From Megascapheus bottae (lineage: Eukaryota; Chordata; Mammalia; Rodentia; Geomyidae), in contig JANJXV010000129.1 in the NCBI GenBank assembly GCA_024803745.1, forward strand, positions 2,356,001 through 2,420,000: a DNA stretch of 64,000 nt, in the 5' to 3' direction. The position numbers and the translations under genes were made by a program. A model generated the notes under the pieces. The model searched no databases. It saw nothing but the letters and a program-made list of their open reading frames with translations, and was not told the DNA's origin. Positions 25,483 to 39,700 of this stretch are shown piece after piece. Every line of letters starts with the position of its first letter. Positions within the stretch are counted from its first letter, which is position 1.

Positions 25483-28400
25483 GGAAATCATAGAATGGAA
25501 GTGTGTGAAGTCACAGAATTGAGGTGTGTGAAGACAGAATGGAGGTGTGTGAAGTCACAATGCAGGTGTGTGAACTGATAGAACGTAGGTGTGTGAAGTC
25601 ACAATATAGGTGAGTGAAGTCATAGAATGGAGGTGTGTGAAGTCATAAAATGGAGGTGTGTGAAGTCACAATATGGAGGTGTGAGAAGTCATATAATGTA
25701 GGTGTGTGAAGTCACAGAATGGAGGTGTGTGAACTCAGAATGGAGGTGTGTGAAGTCACAGAATTGAGGTGTGTGAAATCGTAGAATGGAGGTGTGTGAA
25801 GTCAGAGAATCAAAGATTGTGAAGTCACAGAATGGAGTTGTGTGAAGTCACAGAATTGAAGTGTGTGAACTCACAATGGAGGTGAGTGAAGTCACAGAAT
25901 GAAGGTTTGTGAAGTAATAGAATGGAAGTGTGTGAAGTCAAAATGGAGGTGTGTGAAGTCAAAGAATGGATTTGTTTGAAGTCATAGAATGGAGGTGTAT
26001 GAAGTCATGGAATGGAGGTTTGTGAAGTCAAACATTGGAAGTGTGTGCTGTTACAGAATGGAGGTGTGTGAAGTCATAGAATGGAGGTGTGTGAAGTCAT
26101 AGATTGGAAGCGTGTGAAGTCATAGAATGGAAGTGTGTGAAGTCATAGATTGAAGGTGTGTGGAAGTCACAGTATGGAGGTGTGTGAAGTCACAGAAAGG
26201 AGGTGTGTGAAATCACAGAATGGAGTTGTGTGAAGTCAAAATGGAGGTGTGTGAAGTCATAGAAAGGAGGTGTGTGAAATCAAAGAATGGAGGTTTGTGA
26301 AGTCATAGAATGGATTGTGTGAGAAATCATAGAATGGAGGTGTGTGAAGTCACAGAATGGAGGTGTGTAAAGTCAGAGAGTGGTGGTTTGTGAAGTCACA
26401 GAATGGAGTTTTGTGTAAAGTCACAGAATGGAGGTGTGTGAAGTCACAGAATGCAGGTGTGTGAAGTCAGAATATAGGTGTGCGAAGTCATAGAATGGAG
26501 GTGTGTGAAGTCAGAATGGAGCTGTGTGAAGTCATAGAATGGAAGTGTGTGAAGTCAGAATGGAGGTGTGTAAACTCATAGAATGGAGGTGTATGAAGTC
26601 AAAATGGAGGTGTGGGAAGTCACAGAATGGATGTGTAAGAACTTAGAAAGTAGGTGTGTGAAGTCTTAGAATGGAGGTCTGTGAAGTCATAGAATGGAGG
26701 TGTGTGAAATCATAGAATGGAGGTGTGTGAATTCACAGAATTGAGGTGTGTGAAGTCAGAATGGAGGTGTGTGAAGTCAGAATGGGGGTGTGTGAATTCA
26801 GAGAATGGAAGTGTGTGAAGTCAAAATGCAGGTGTGTGAACTCATACAATGGAGGTGTGTGAAGTCAAAAAGTAGGTTTCTGAAGTCATAGAATGGAGGA
26901 GTGTGAAGTCATAGAAGGGAGGTGTGTGAAGTCACAGAATGGAGGTGTGTGATGTCATAGAATGGAGGTGTGTGAAGTCACAGAATGGAGGTTTGTGAAG
27001 GCATAGAATGGAGGTGTGTGAAGTCATACAATTGAGGTGTGTGTAGTCACAGAATGTAGGTGTGAGAAGCCACAGTATGGAGGTGTGTGAACTCAGATTT
27101 GATGTGTGTGAAGTCACAGAATGCAGGTTTGTGAAGTCACAGAATGAAGGTTTGTGAAGGCATAGAATGGAGGTGTGTGAAGTCATAGAATTCAGGTGTG
27201 TGAAGTCACAGAATGTAGGTGTGTGAAGTCACAGTATGGAGGTGTGTGAACTCAGATTTGAGGTGTGTGAAGTCAAAGAAGGAGGTGTCTGAAGTCACAG
27301 AATGGAGTTGTGTGAAGACACAGAATGGAGGTGTGTGAACTCAGAGAGGAGGTGTGTGAAGTCTTAGAATGGAGGTATGTGAAGTCATAGAATGGATGTG
27401 TGTGAAATCATAGAATGGAGGTGTGTGAATTCACAGAATTGAGGTGTGTGAATTCAGAGAATGCAGGTGTGTGAAGTCACAATGCAGGTGTGTGAACTCA
27501 TAGAATGGAGGTGTGTGAAGTCACAATGTAGGTTTCTGAAGTCATAGAATGGAGGTGTGTGAAGTCATAGAATGGAGGTGTGTGAAGTCACAGAATGGAG
27601 GTGTGTGATGTCATATAATGGAGGTGTGTGAATTCACAGAATGGAGGTTTGTGGAGGCATAGCATGGAGGTGTGTGAAGTCACAGAATGGAGGTGTGTAA
27701 AGTCACAGAGTGGAGGTGTGTGAAGTCACAGAATGGAGTTTTGTGTGAAGTCACAGAATGGAGGTGTGTGAAGTCACAGAATGCAGGTGTGTGAAGTCAG
27801 AATAGTGGTGTGCGAAGTCATAGAATGGAGGTGTGTGAAGTCATAATGGAGCTGTGTGAAGTCATAGAATTGAAGTGTGTGAAGTCAGAATGGAGGTGTG
27901 TAAACTCATAGAATGGAGGTGTAAGAAGTCACAATGGAAGTGTGGGAAGTCACAGAATGGATGTGTAAGAACTCAGAAAGGAGGTGTGTGAAGTCTTAGA
28001 ATGGAGGTCTGTGAAGTCATAGAATGGATGTGTGTGAAATCATAGAATGGAGGTGTGTGAATTCACAGAATTGAGGTGTGTGAAGTCAGAATGGAGGTGT
28101 GTGAAGTCAGAATGGTGGTGTGTGAATTCAGAGAATGGAGGTGTGTGAAGTCAAAATGCAGGTGTGTGAACTCATAGAATGGAGGTGTGTGAAGTCACAA
28201 AGTAGGTTTCTGAAGTCATACATTGGTGGTGTGTGAAGTCATAGAATGGAGGTGTGTGAAGTCACAGAATGGAGGTGTGTGATGTCATAGAATGGAGGTG
28301 TGTGAAGTCACAGAATGGAGGTTTGTGAAGGCATAGAATGGAGGTGTGTGAAGTCATAGAATGGAGGTGTGTGAAGTCACAGAATGGAGGTGTGTGAAGT

Positions 28401-29240
28401 CACAGAATGGAGGTGTGTGAAGTCACAGTATGGAGGTGTGTGAACTCAGATTTGAGGTGTGTGAAGTCACAGAGTGGAGGTGTGTGAAGTCAAAGAGGGA
28501 GGTGTCTGAAGTCACAGAATGGAGGTGTGTGAAGACACAGAATGGAGGTGTGTGAACTCAGAGAGGAGGTGTGTGAAGCCACAGAATGGAGGTGTGTGAA
28601 GTCATAGAATGGAAGTGTGTGAAGTCATAGAATGGAGGTATGTGAAGTCAGAATGGAGGTGTGTGAAGTCACAGAATGGAGGTGTGTGCAGAATGGAGGT
28701 ATGTGTAGTCACAGAATGGAGGTTTGTGAAGTCATAGAATGGAGGTGTGTGAAGTCATAGAATGGATGTTGCTGACGTAATAATGAAGGTGTGTGAAGTC
28801 ACAGAATGGAGGGATCTGAAGTCATAGAATGGATGTTGCTGAAGTAAGAATGAAGGTGTGTGAACTCATAGAATGGAGGTGTGTGAATTCATGGAACGGA
28901 GGTGTGTGAAGTCAAAGTATGGAGGTGTATGATATCAAACAATGGAAGTGTGTGAAGTCATAGAATGGAGGTGTGTGAAGTCAGAATAGAGGTGTGTGAA
29001 GTCATAGAATGGAGGTGTGTGAAGTCAGAATGGAGCTGTGTGAACTCATAGAAAGGAGGTGGGTGAAGTCACAATGGAGATGTGTGAAGTCATAGAATGG
29101 TGGTTTTTGAAGTCACAGAATGGAGGTGTGTGAAGTCAGATTGGAGGTATGTGAAGTCACAGAATGGAGGTGTGTCAACTCAGAAAGGAGGTATGTGAAG
29201 TCATAGAATGGAGGTGTGTGAAGTCAAAGAATGGAGGTGT
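25483..29240. repeat. 3,758-bp higher-order unit T, first of three tandem copies
   Basis: The landmark GGAAATCATAGAATGG falls at 25483, 29241, 32999 and 36757, spaced exactly 3,758 bp. The ACGTAGGTGTG landmark at 25583 recurs at 29341, and an 84-codon minus-strand open stretch recurs at 26932, 30690 and 34448. Left of 25483 the flank reads GTGGGAAATC and differs from the inside of the array, so this is the left edge of perfect register. The unit holds three ACTCAGATTT monomers (near 27093, 27252 and 28446) and two related 1.2-1.3-kb halves. Confidence 0.95.
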
Positions 29241-32200
29241 GGAAATCATAGAATGGAAGTGTGTGAAGTCACAGAATTGAGGTGTGTGAAGACAGAATGG
29301 AGGTGTGTGAAGTCACAATGCAGGTGTGTGAACTGATAGAACGTAGGTGTGTGAAGTCACAATATAGGTGAGTGAAGTCATAGAATGGAGGTGTGTGAAG
29401 TCATAAAATGGAGGTGTGTGAAGTCACAATATGGAGGTGTGAGAAGTCATATAATGTAGGTGTGTGAAGTCACAGAATGGAGGTGTGTGAACTCAGAATG
29501 GAGGTGTGTGAAGTCACAGAATTGAGGTGTGTGAAATCGTAGAATGGAGGTGTGTGAAGTCAGAGAATCAAAGATTGTGAAGTCACAGAATGGAGTTGTG
29601 TGAAGTCACAGAATTGAAGTGTGTGAACTCACAATGGAGGTGAGTGAAGTCACAGAATGAAGGTTTGTGAAGTAATAGAATGGAAGTGTGTGAAGTCAAA
29701 ATGGAGGTGTGTGAAGTCAAAGAATGGATTTGTTTGAAGTCATAGAATGGAGGTGTATGAAGTCATGGAATGGAGGTTTGTGAAGTCAAACATTGGAAGT
29801 GTGTGCTGTTACAGAATGGAGGTGTGTGAAGTCATAGAATGGAGGTGTGTGAAGTCATAGATTGGAAGCGTGTGAAGTCATAGAATGGAAGTGTGTGAAG
29901 TCATAGATTGAAGGTGTGTGGAAGTCACAGTATGGAGGTGTGTGAAGTCACAGAAAGGAGGTGTGTGAAATCACAGAATGGAGTTGTGTGAAGTCAAAAT
30001 GGAGGTGTGTGAAGTCATAGAAAGGAGGTGTGTGAAATCAAAGAATGGAGGTTTGTGAAGTCATAGAATGGATTGTGTGAGAAATCATAGAATGGAGGTG
30101 TGTGAAGTCACAGAATGGAGGTGTGTAAAGTCAGAGAGTGGTGGTTTGTGAAGTCACAGAATGGAGTTTTGTGTAAAGTCACAGAATGGAGGTGTGTGAA
30201 GTCACAGAATGCAGGTGTGTGAAGTCAGAATATAGGTGTGCGAAGTCATAGAATGGAGGTGTGTGAAGTCAGAATGGAGCTGTGTGAAGTCATAGAATGG
30301 AAGTGTGTGAAGTCAGAATGGAGGTGTGTAAACTCATAGAATGGAGGTGTATGAAGTCAAAATGGAGGTGTGGGAAGTCACAGAATGGATGTGTAAGAAC
30401 TTAGAAAGTAGGTGTGTGAAGTCTTAGAATGGAGGTCTGTGAAGTCATAGAATGGAGGTGTGTGAAATCATAGAATGGAGGTGTGTGAATTCACAGAATT
30501 GAGGTGTGTGAAGTCAGAATGGAGGTGTGTGAAGTCAGAATGGGGGTGTGTGAATTCAGAGAATGGAAGTGTGTGAAGTCAAAATGCAGGTGTGTGAACT
30601 CATACAATGGAGGTGTGTGAAGTCAAAAAGTAGGTTTCTGAAGTCATAGAATGGAGGAGTGTGAAGTCATAGAAGGGAGGTGTGTGAAGTCACAGAATGG
30701 AGGTGTGTGATGTCATAGAATGGAGGTGTGTGAAGTCACAGAATGGAGGTTTGTGAAGGCATAGAATGGAGGTGTGTGAAGTCATACAATTGAGGTGTGT
30801 GTAGTCACAGAATGTAGGTGTGAGAAGCCACAGTATGGAGGTGTGTGAACTCAGATTTGATGTGTGTGAAGTCACAGAATGCAGGTTTGTGAAGTCACAG
30901 AATGAAGGTTTGTGAAGGCATAGAATGGAGGTGTGTGAAGTCATAGAATTCAGGTGTGTGAAGTCACAGAATGTAGGTGTGTGAAGTCACAGTATGGAGG
31001 TGTGTGAACTCAGATTTGAGGTGTGTGAAGTCAAAGAAGGAGGTGTCTGAAGTCACAGAATGGAGTTGTGTGAAGACACAGAATGGAGGTGTGTGAACTC
31101 AGAGAGGAGGTGTGTGAAGTCTTAGAATGGAGGTATGTGAAGTCATAGAATGGATGTGTGTGAAATCATAGAATGGAGGTGTGTGAATTCACAGAATTGA
31201 GGTGTGTGAATTCAGAGAATGCAGGTGTGTGAAGTCACAATGCAGGTGTGTGAACTCATAGAATGGAGGTGTGTGAAGTCACAATGTAGGTTTCTGAAGT
31301 CATAGAATGGAGGTGTGTGAAGTCATAGAATGGAGGTGTGTGAAGTCACAGAATGGAGGTGTGTGATGTCATATAATGGAGGTGTGTGAATTCACAGAAT
31401 GGAGGTTTGTGGAGGCATAGCATGGAGGTGTGTGAAGTCACAGAATGGAGGTGTGTAAAGTCACAGAGTGGAGGTGTGTGAAGTCACAGAATGGAGTTTT
31501 GTGTGAAGTCACAGAATGGAGGTGTGTGAAGTCACAGAATGCAGGTGTGTGAAGTCAGAATAGTGGTGTGCGAAGTCATAGAATGGAGGTGTGTGAAGTC
31601 ATAATGGAGCTGTGTGAAGTCATAGAATTGAAGTGTGTGAAGTCAGAATGGAGGTGTGTAAACTCATAGAATGGAGGTGTAAGAAGTCACAATGGAAGTG
31701 TGGGAAGTCACAGAATGGATGTGTAAGAACTCAGAAAGGAGGTGTGTGAAGTCTTAGAATGGAGGTCTGTGAAGTCATAGAATGGATGTGTGTGAAATCA
31801 TAGAATGGAGGTGTGTGAATTCACAGAATTGAGGTGTGTGAAGTCAGAATGGAGGTGTGTGAAGTCAGAATGGTGGTGTGTGAATTCAGAGAATGGAGGT
31901 GTGTGAAGTCAAAATGCAGGTGTGTGAACTCATAGAATGGAGGTGTGTGAAGTCACAAAGTAGGTTTCTGAAGTCATACATTGGTGGTGTGTGAAGTCAT
32001 AGAATGGAGGTGTGTGAAGTCACAGAATGGAGGTGTGTGATGTCATAGAATGGAGGTGTGTGAAGTCACAGAATGGAGGTTTGTGAAGGCATAGAATGGA
32101 GGTGTGTGAAGTCATAGAATGGAGGTGTGTGAAGTCACAGAATGGAGGTGTGTGAAGTCACAGAATGGAGGTGTGTGAAGTCACAGTATGGAGGTGTGTG

Positions 32201-32998
32201 AACTCAGATTTGAGGTGTGTGAAGTCACAGAGTGGAGGTGTGTGAAGTCAAAGAGGGAGGTGTCTGAAGTCACAGAATGGAGGTGTGTGAAGACACAGAA
32301 TGGAGGTGTGTGAACTCAGAGAGGAGGTGTGTGAAGCCACAGAATGGAGGTGTGTGAAGTCATAGAATGGAAGTGTGTGAAGTCATAGAATGGAGGTATG
32401 TGAAGTCAGAATGGAGGTGTGTGAAGTCACAGAATGGAGGTGTGTGCAGAATGGAGGTATGTGTAGTCACAGAATGGAGGTTTGTGAAGTCATAGAATGG
32501 AGGTGTGTGAAGTCATAGAATGGATGTTGCTGACGTAATAATGAAGGTGTGTGAAGTCACAGAATGGAGGGATCTGAAGTCATAGAATGGATGTTGCTGA
32601 AGTAAGAATGAAGGTGTGTGAACTCATAGAATGGAGGTGTGTGAATTCATGGAACGGAGGTGTGTGAAGTCAAAGTATGGAGGTGTATGATATCAAACAA
32701 TGGAAGTGTGTGAAGTCATAGAATGGAGGTGTGTGAAGTCAGAATAGAGGTGTGTGAAGTCATAGAATGGAGGTGTGTGAAGTCAGAATGGAGCTGTGTG
32801 AACTCATAGAAAGGAGGTGGGTGAAGTCACAATGGAGATGTGTGAAGTCATAGAATGGTGGTTTTTGAAGTCACAGAATGGAGGTGTGTGAAGTCAGATT
32901 GGAGGTATGTGAAGTCACAGAATGGAGGTGTGTCAACTCAGAAAGGAGGTATGTGAAGTCATAGAATGGAGGTGTGTGAAGTCAAAGAATGGAGGTGT
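29241..32998. repeat. 3,758-bp higher-order unit T, second copy
   Basis: This follows the first copy base for base in all the stretches I compared, including rare variants such as TGCTGTTACAG, GGATTGTGTGAGAAATC, GTGTAAGAACTTAG and TGTGTGCAGAATGG. Its left junction joins sequence like 53.5 kb (before 29241) to sequence like 10.3 kb (after 29241). Confidence 0.95.
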
Positions 32999-35900
32999 GG
33001 AAATCATAGAATGGAAGTGTGTGAAGTCACAGAATTGAGGTGTGTGAAGACAGAATGGAGGTGTGTGAAGTCACAATGCAGGTGTGTGAACTGATAGAAC
33101 GTAGGTGTGTGAAGTCACAATATAGGTGAGTGAAGTCATAGAATGGAGGTGTGTGAAGTCATAAAATGGAGGTGTGTGAAGTCACAATATGGAGGTGTGA
33201 GAAGTCATATAATGTAGGTGTGTGAAGTCACAGAATGGAGGTGTGTGAACTCAGAATGGAGGTGTGTGAAGTCACAGAATTGAGGTGTGTGAAATCGTAG
33301 AATGGAGGTGTGTGAAGTCAGAGAATCAAAGATTGTGAAGTCACAGAATGGAGTTGTGTGAAGTCACAGAATTGAAGTGTGTGAACTCACAATGGAGGTG
33401 AGTGAAGTCACAGAATGAAGGTTTGTGAAGTAATAGAATGGAAGTGTGTGAAGTCAAAATGGAGGTGTGTGAAGTCAAAGAATGGATTTGTTTGAAGTCA
33501 TAGAATGGAGGTGTATGAAGTCATGGAATGGAGGTTTGTGAAGTCAAACATTGGAAGTGTGTGCTGTTACAGAATGGAGGTGTGTGAAGTCATAGAATGG
33601 AGGTGTGTGAAGTCATAGATTGGAAGCGTGTGAAGTCATAGAATGGAAGTGTGTGAAGTCATAGATTGAAGGTGTGTGGAAGTCACAGTATGGAGGTGTG
33701 TGAAGTCACAGAAAGGAGGTGTGTGAAATCACAGAATGGAGTTGTGTGAAGTCAAAATGGAGGTGTGTGAAGTCATAGAAAGGAGGTGTGTGAAATCAAA
33801 GAATGGAGGTTTGTGAAGTCATAGAATGGATTGTGTGAGAAATCATAGAATGGAGGTGTGTGAAGTCACAGAATGGAGGTGTGTAAAGTCAGAGAGTGGT
33901 GGTTTGTGAAGTCACAGAATGGAGTTTTGTGTAAAGTCACAGAATGGAGGTGTGTGAAGTCACAGAATGCAGGTGTGTGAAGTCAGAATATAGGTGTGCG
34001 AAGTCATAGAATGGAGGTGTGTGAAGTCAGAATGGAGCTGTGTGAAGTCATAGAATGGAAGTGTGTGAAGTCAGAATGGAGGTGTGTAAACTCATAGAAT
34101 GGAGGTGTATGAAGTCAAAATGGAGGTGTGGGAAGTCACAGAATGGATGTGTAAGAACTTAGAAAGTAGGTGTGTGAAGTCTTAGAATGGAGGTCTGTGA
34201 AGTCATAGAATGGAGGTGTGTGAAATCATAGAATGGAGGTGTGTGAATTCACAGAATTGAGGTGTGTGAAGTCAGAATGGAGGTGTGTGAAGTCAGAATG
34301 GGGGTGTGTGAATTCAGAGAATGGAAGTGTGTGAAGTCAAAATGCAGGTGTGTGAACTCATACAATGGAGGTGTGTGAAGTCAAAAAGTAGGTTTCTGAA
34401 GTCATAGAATGGAGGAGTGTGAAGTCATAGAAGGGAGGTGTGTGAAGTCACAGAATGGAGGTGTGTGATGTCATAGAATGGAGGTGTGTGAAGTCACAGA
34501 ATGGAGGTTTGTGAAGGCATAGAATGGAGGTGTGTGAAGTCATACAATTGAGGTGTGTGTAGTCACAGAATGTAGGTGTGAGAAGCCACAGTATGGAGGT
34601 GTGTGAACTCAGATTTGATGTGTGTGAAGTCACAGAATGCAGGTTTGTGAAGTCACAGAATGAAGGTTTGTGAAGGCATAGAATGGAGGTGTGTGAAGTC
34701 ATAGAATTCAGGTGTGTGAAGTCACAGAATGTAGGTGTGTGAAGTCACAGTATGGAGGTGTGTGAACTCAGATTTGAGGTGTGTGAAGTCAAAGAAGGAG
34801 GTGTCTGAAGTCACAGAATGGAGTTGTGTGAAGACACAGAATGGAGGTGTGTGAACTCAGAGAGGAGGTGTGTGAAGTCTTAGAATGGAGGTATGTGAAG
34901 TCATAGAATGGATGTGTGTGAAATCATAGAATGGAGGTGTGTGAATTCACAGAATTGAGGTGTGTGAATTCAGAGAATGCAGGTGTGTGAAGTCACAATG
35001 CAGGTGTGTGAACTCATAGAATGGAGGTGTGTGAAGTCACAATGTAGGTTTCTGAAGTCATAGAATGGAGGTGTGTGAAGTCATAGAATGGAGGTGTGTG
35101 AAGTCACAGAATGGAGGTGTGTGATGTCATATAATGGAGGTGTGTGAATTCACAGAATGGAGGTTTGTGGAGGCATAGCATGGAGGTGTGTGAAGTCACA
35201 GAATGGAGGTGTGTAAAGTCACAGAGTGGAGGTGTGTGAAGTCACAGAATGGAGTTTTGTGTGAAGTCACAGAATGGAGGTGTGTGAAGTCACAGAATGC
35301 AGGTGTGTGAAGTCAGAATAGTGGTGTGCGAAGTCATAGAATGGAGGTGTGTGAAGTCATAATGGAGCTGTGTGAAGTCATAGAATTGAAGTGTGTGAAG
35401 TCAGAATGGAGGTGTGTAAACTCATAGAATGGAGGTGTAAGAAGTCACAATGGAAGTGTGGGAAGTCACAGAATGGATGTGTAAGAACTCAGAAAGGAGG
35501 TGTGTGAAGTCTTAGAATGGAGGTCTGTGAAGTCATAGAATGGATGTGTGTGAAATCATAGAATGGAGGTGTGTGAATTCACAGAATTGAGGTGTGTGAA
35601 GTCAGAATGGAGGTGTGTGAAGTCAGAATGGTGGTGTGTGAATTCAGAGAATGGAGGTGTGTGAAGTCAAAATGCAGGTGTGTGAACTCATAGAATGGAG
35701 GTGTGTGAAGTCACAAAGTAGGTTTCTGAAGTCATACATTGGTGGTGTGTGAAGTCATAGAATGGAGGTGTGTGAAGTCACAGAATGGAGGTGTGTGATG
35801 TCATAGAATGGAGGTGTGTGAAGTCACAGAATGGAGGTTTGTGAAGGCATAGAATGGAGGTGTGTGAAGTCATAGAATGGAGGTGTGTGAAGTCACAGAA

Positions 35901-36756
35901 TGGAGGTGTGTGAAGTCACAGAATGGAGGTGTGTGAAGTCACAGTATGGAGGTGTGTGAACTCAGATTTGAGGTGTGTGAAGTCACAGAGTGGAGGTGTG
36001 TGAAGTCAAAGAGGGAGGTGTCTGAAGTCACAGAATGGAGGTGTGTGAAGACACAGAATGGAGGTGTGTGAACTCAGAGAGGAGGTGTGTGAAGCCACAG
36101 AATGGAGGTGTGTGAAGTCATAGAATGGAAGTGTGTGAAGTCATAGAATGGAGGTATGTGAAGTCAGAATGGAGGTGTGTGAAGTCACAGAATGGAGGTG
36201 TGTGCAGAATGGAGGTATGTGTAGTCACAGAATGGAGGTTTGTGAAGTCATAGAATGGAGGTGTGTGAAGTCATAGAATGGATGTTGCTGACGTAATAAT
36301 GAAGGTGTGTGAAGTCACAGAATGGAGGGATCTGAAGTCATAGAATGGATGTTGCTGAAGTAAGAATGAAGGTGTGTGAACTCATAGAATGGAGGTGTGT
36401 GAATTCATGGAACGGAGGTGTGTGAAGTCAAAGTATGGAGGTGTATGATATCAAACAATGGAAGTGTGTGAAGTCATAGAATGGAGGTGTGTGAAGTCAG
36501 AATAGAGGTGTGTGAAGTCATAGAATGGAGGTGTGTGAAGTCAGAATGGAGCTGTGTGAACTCATAGAAAGGAGGTGGGTGAAGTCACAATGGAGATGTG
36601 TGAAGTCATAGAATGGTGGTTTTTGAAGTCACAGAATGGAGGTGTGTGAAGTCAGATTGGAGGTATGTGAAGTCACAGAATGGAGGTGTGTCAACTCAGA
36701 AAGGAGGTATGTGAAGTCATAGAATGGAGGTGTGTGAAGTCAAAGAATGGAGGTGT
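32999..36756. repeat. 3,758-bp higher-order unit T, third copy
   Basis: This is in register with copies one and two. Past 36756 the shared sequence continues for about 50 bp, then leaves it near 36807, where GAAGTCACCATGG replaces GAAGACAGAATGG. The unit is therefore present in three whole copies, with the exchange points inside that shared stretch of about 50 bp. Confidence 0.95.
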
Positions 36757-39700
36757 GGAAATCATAGAATGGAAGTGTGTGAAGTCACAGAATTGAGGTG
36801 TGTGAAGTCACCATGGAGGTGTGTGTATTCAGAATGGAGGTGTGTGAAGTCAGAGACTGGAGTTGTGTGAAGTCATAATGCAGGTGTGTGAACTGATAGA
36901 ACGTAGGTGTGTGAAGTCACAATGTAGGTGTGTGAAGTCAGAATGGAGGTGTGTGAAGTCATAGAATGGAGGTGTCTGAAGTCACAATATGGAGGTGTGT
37001 GAAGTCATATAATGGAGGTGTGTGAAGTCACAGAATGGAGGTGTGTGAACTCAGAATGGAGGTGTGTGAAGTCACAGAATGGACGTGTGTGAAGTCATAG
37101 AATGGAGATGTGTGAAGTCACAGAATGGAGGTGTGTGAAATCGTGGAATGGAGGTGTGTGAAGTCAGAGAATCGAGGTGTGTGAAGTCACAGAATGGAGG
37201 TGTGTGAAGTCACAGAATGGATGTGTGTGAACTCACAATGGAGGTGAGTGAAGTCACAGAATGGAGGTGTGTGAAGTCATAGAATGGAAGTGTGTGAAGT
37301 CATAGAATGTAGGTGTGTGATGTCAGAATGGTGGGGTGTGAAGTCACAGAATGGAGGTATGTGACGTCATAAATGTTGGTGTGTGAAGTCATAGAATGGA
37401 GGTGTGTGAAGTCATAGAATGGAGTTGTGTGAAGTCTTAGAATGGAGGTGTGTGAAGTCACAGAAGGCAGGTGTGTGAAGTCACAGAATGGAGTTGTGTG
37501 AAGTCACAATGTAGGTGTATGATGTCATAGAATGGAGGTGAGTGAAATCAAAGAATGGAAGTTTGTTAAGTCATAGAATGGAAAGTGTGTGAAATCATAG
37601 AATGGAGGTGTGTGAAGTCACAAAATTGAGGTGTGTAAAGTCACAGAGTGAAGGTGTGTGAAGTCACAGAATGCAGGTGTGTGATGTCAGAATGGAGGTG
37701 TGTGAAGTCACAGAATGGAGGTATGTGACGTCATAAATGTTGGTGTGTGAAGTCACAAATGGAGGTGTGAAGTCACAGAATGGAGGTGTGAAGTCATAGA
37801 ATGGAGGTGTGTGAAGTCATAGAATGGAGGTGTGTGAAGTCACAGAAGTCAGGTTTGTGAAGTCACAGAATACAGTTGTGTGAAGTCATGGAATGGAGGT
37901 GTGTGAAGTCAGAATGCAGGTGTGTGAAGTCATAGAATGGAGGTGTGTGAAGTCATAGAATGGAGGTGTGTGAAGTCATAGATTGGAAGTGTGTGAAGTC
38001 ATAGAATGGAGGTGCGTGAAGTCATAGATTGAAGGTGTGTGGAAGTCATAGTATGGAGGTGTGTGAAGTCACAGAAAGGAGGTGTGTGAAGTCACAGAAT
38101 GGAGGTGTGTGAAGTCAAAATGGAGGTGTGTGAAGTCAAAGAATGGAGGTGTGCGAAGTCATAGAATGGAGGTGTATGAAGTCATGGAATGGAGGTTTGT
38201 GAAGTCAAACATTGGAAGTGTGTGAAGTTACAGAATGGAGGTGTGTGAAGTCACAGAATGGAGGTGGGTGAAGTCATAGAATGGAGGAGTGTGAATTCAG
38301 AATGGAGATATGTGAAGTCACATAATGGAGGTGTGTGAAGTCATAGTATGTTGGTGTGTGAAGTCATAGAATGGAGGTGTATGAAGTCATAGAATGGAGG
38401 TGTGTGAAGTCAGAATGCAGGTGTGTGAAGTCATAGAATGGAGGTGTGTGAAGTCATAGAATGGAGGTGTGTGAAGTCATAGATTGGAAGTGTGTGAAGT
38501 CATAGAATGGAGGTGTGTGAAGTCACAGAAGGGAGGTTTGTGAAGTCACAGAATCGAGTTGTCTGAAGTCACATTGGAGGTGTGTGAAGTCATAGAATGG
38601 AGTTGTGTGAAGTCAGAATAGAGGTGTGCGAAGTCATAGAATGGAGATGTGTGAAGTCAGAATGGAGCTGTGTGAAGTCTTAGAATGGAGGTGTGTGAAA
38701 TCAGAATGGAGGTGTGTGAACTCATAGAATGGAGGTGTATGAAGTCACAATGGAGGTGTGTGAAGTCATAGAATGGGGGTTTTTGCAGTCACAGAATGGA
38801 GATGTGTGAAGTCATAGAATAGAGGTGTGGGAAGTAAAAACGGAGTTTGTGAACTCATAGAATGAAGGTGTGTGAACTCATAGAATGGAGGTTGTGAAGT
38901 CATGGAATGGAGGTGTGTGAAGTCAAAGAATGGAGGTTTGTGAAGTCAAACAATAGAGGTGTGTGAAGTCAAAAAATGGAGGTGTGTGAAGTCACAGAAT
39001 GGATGTGTGTGAAGTCAAAACGGAGGTGTGTGAAGTCACAAAATGGAGGTGTGTGAAGTCACAGAATGAAGGTGTGTGAAGTCAAAAAGATGGTGTGTGA
39101 AGTCACAAATGGACGTGTGTAAAGTCACAGAATGGAGGTGTGTGAAGTCAAAATGGAGGTGTGTGAAGTCAAAGAATGGAGGTGTGTGAAGTCATCGAAT
39201 GGAGTTATGTAAACTCATGTCATGGAGGTGTGTGAAGTCACAGAATGGAGGTGTGTGAAATCAGAATTGAGGTGTGCTAAGTCATAGAACAGAGGTGTGT
39301 GAAGTCAGAATGGAGGTGTGTGAACTCATAGAATGGAGGTATGTGAAGTCACAATGGAGGTGTGTGAAGTCATAGAATGGTGGTATGTGAAGTTACAGAA
39401 TGGAGGTGTGGAAGTCATAGAATGGAAGTGTGTGAAGTCAGAAATTGAGGTGTGTGAAGTCACAGAATATAGGTGTGTGAATTCAGAATGGAGGTGTGTG
39501 AAGTCAAAGAATGGAGGTGTGTGAAGTCATGGAATGGAGGTGTGTGAAATCATAGAATGGAGGTGTGTGAAGTCACAGAATGCAGGTGTGTGAAGTCAGA
39601 ATGGAGGTGTGTGAACACATAGAAGGGAGGTGTGTGAAATCACAATGGAGGTGTGTGAAGTCATAGAATAGAGGTGTGTGAAGTCACAGAAGGAGGTGTG

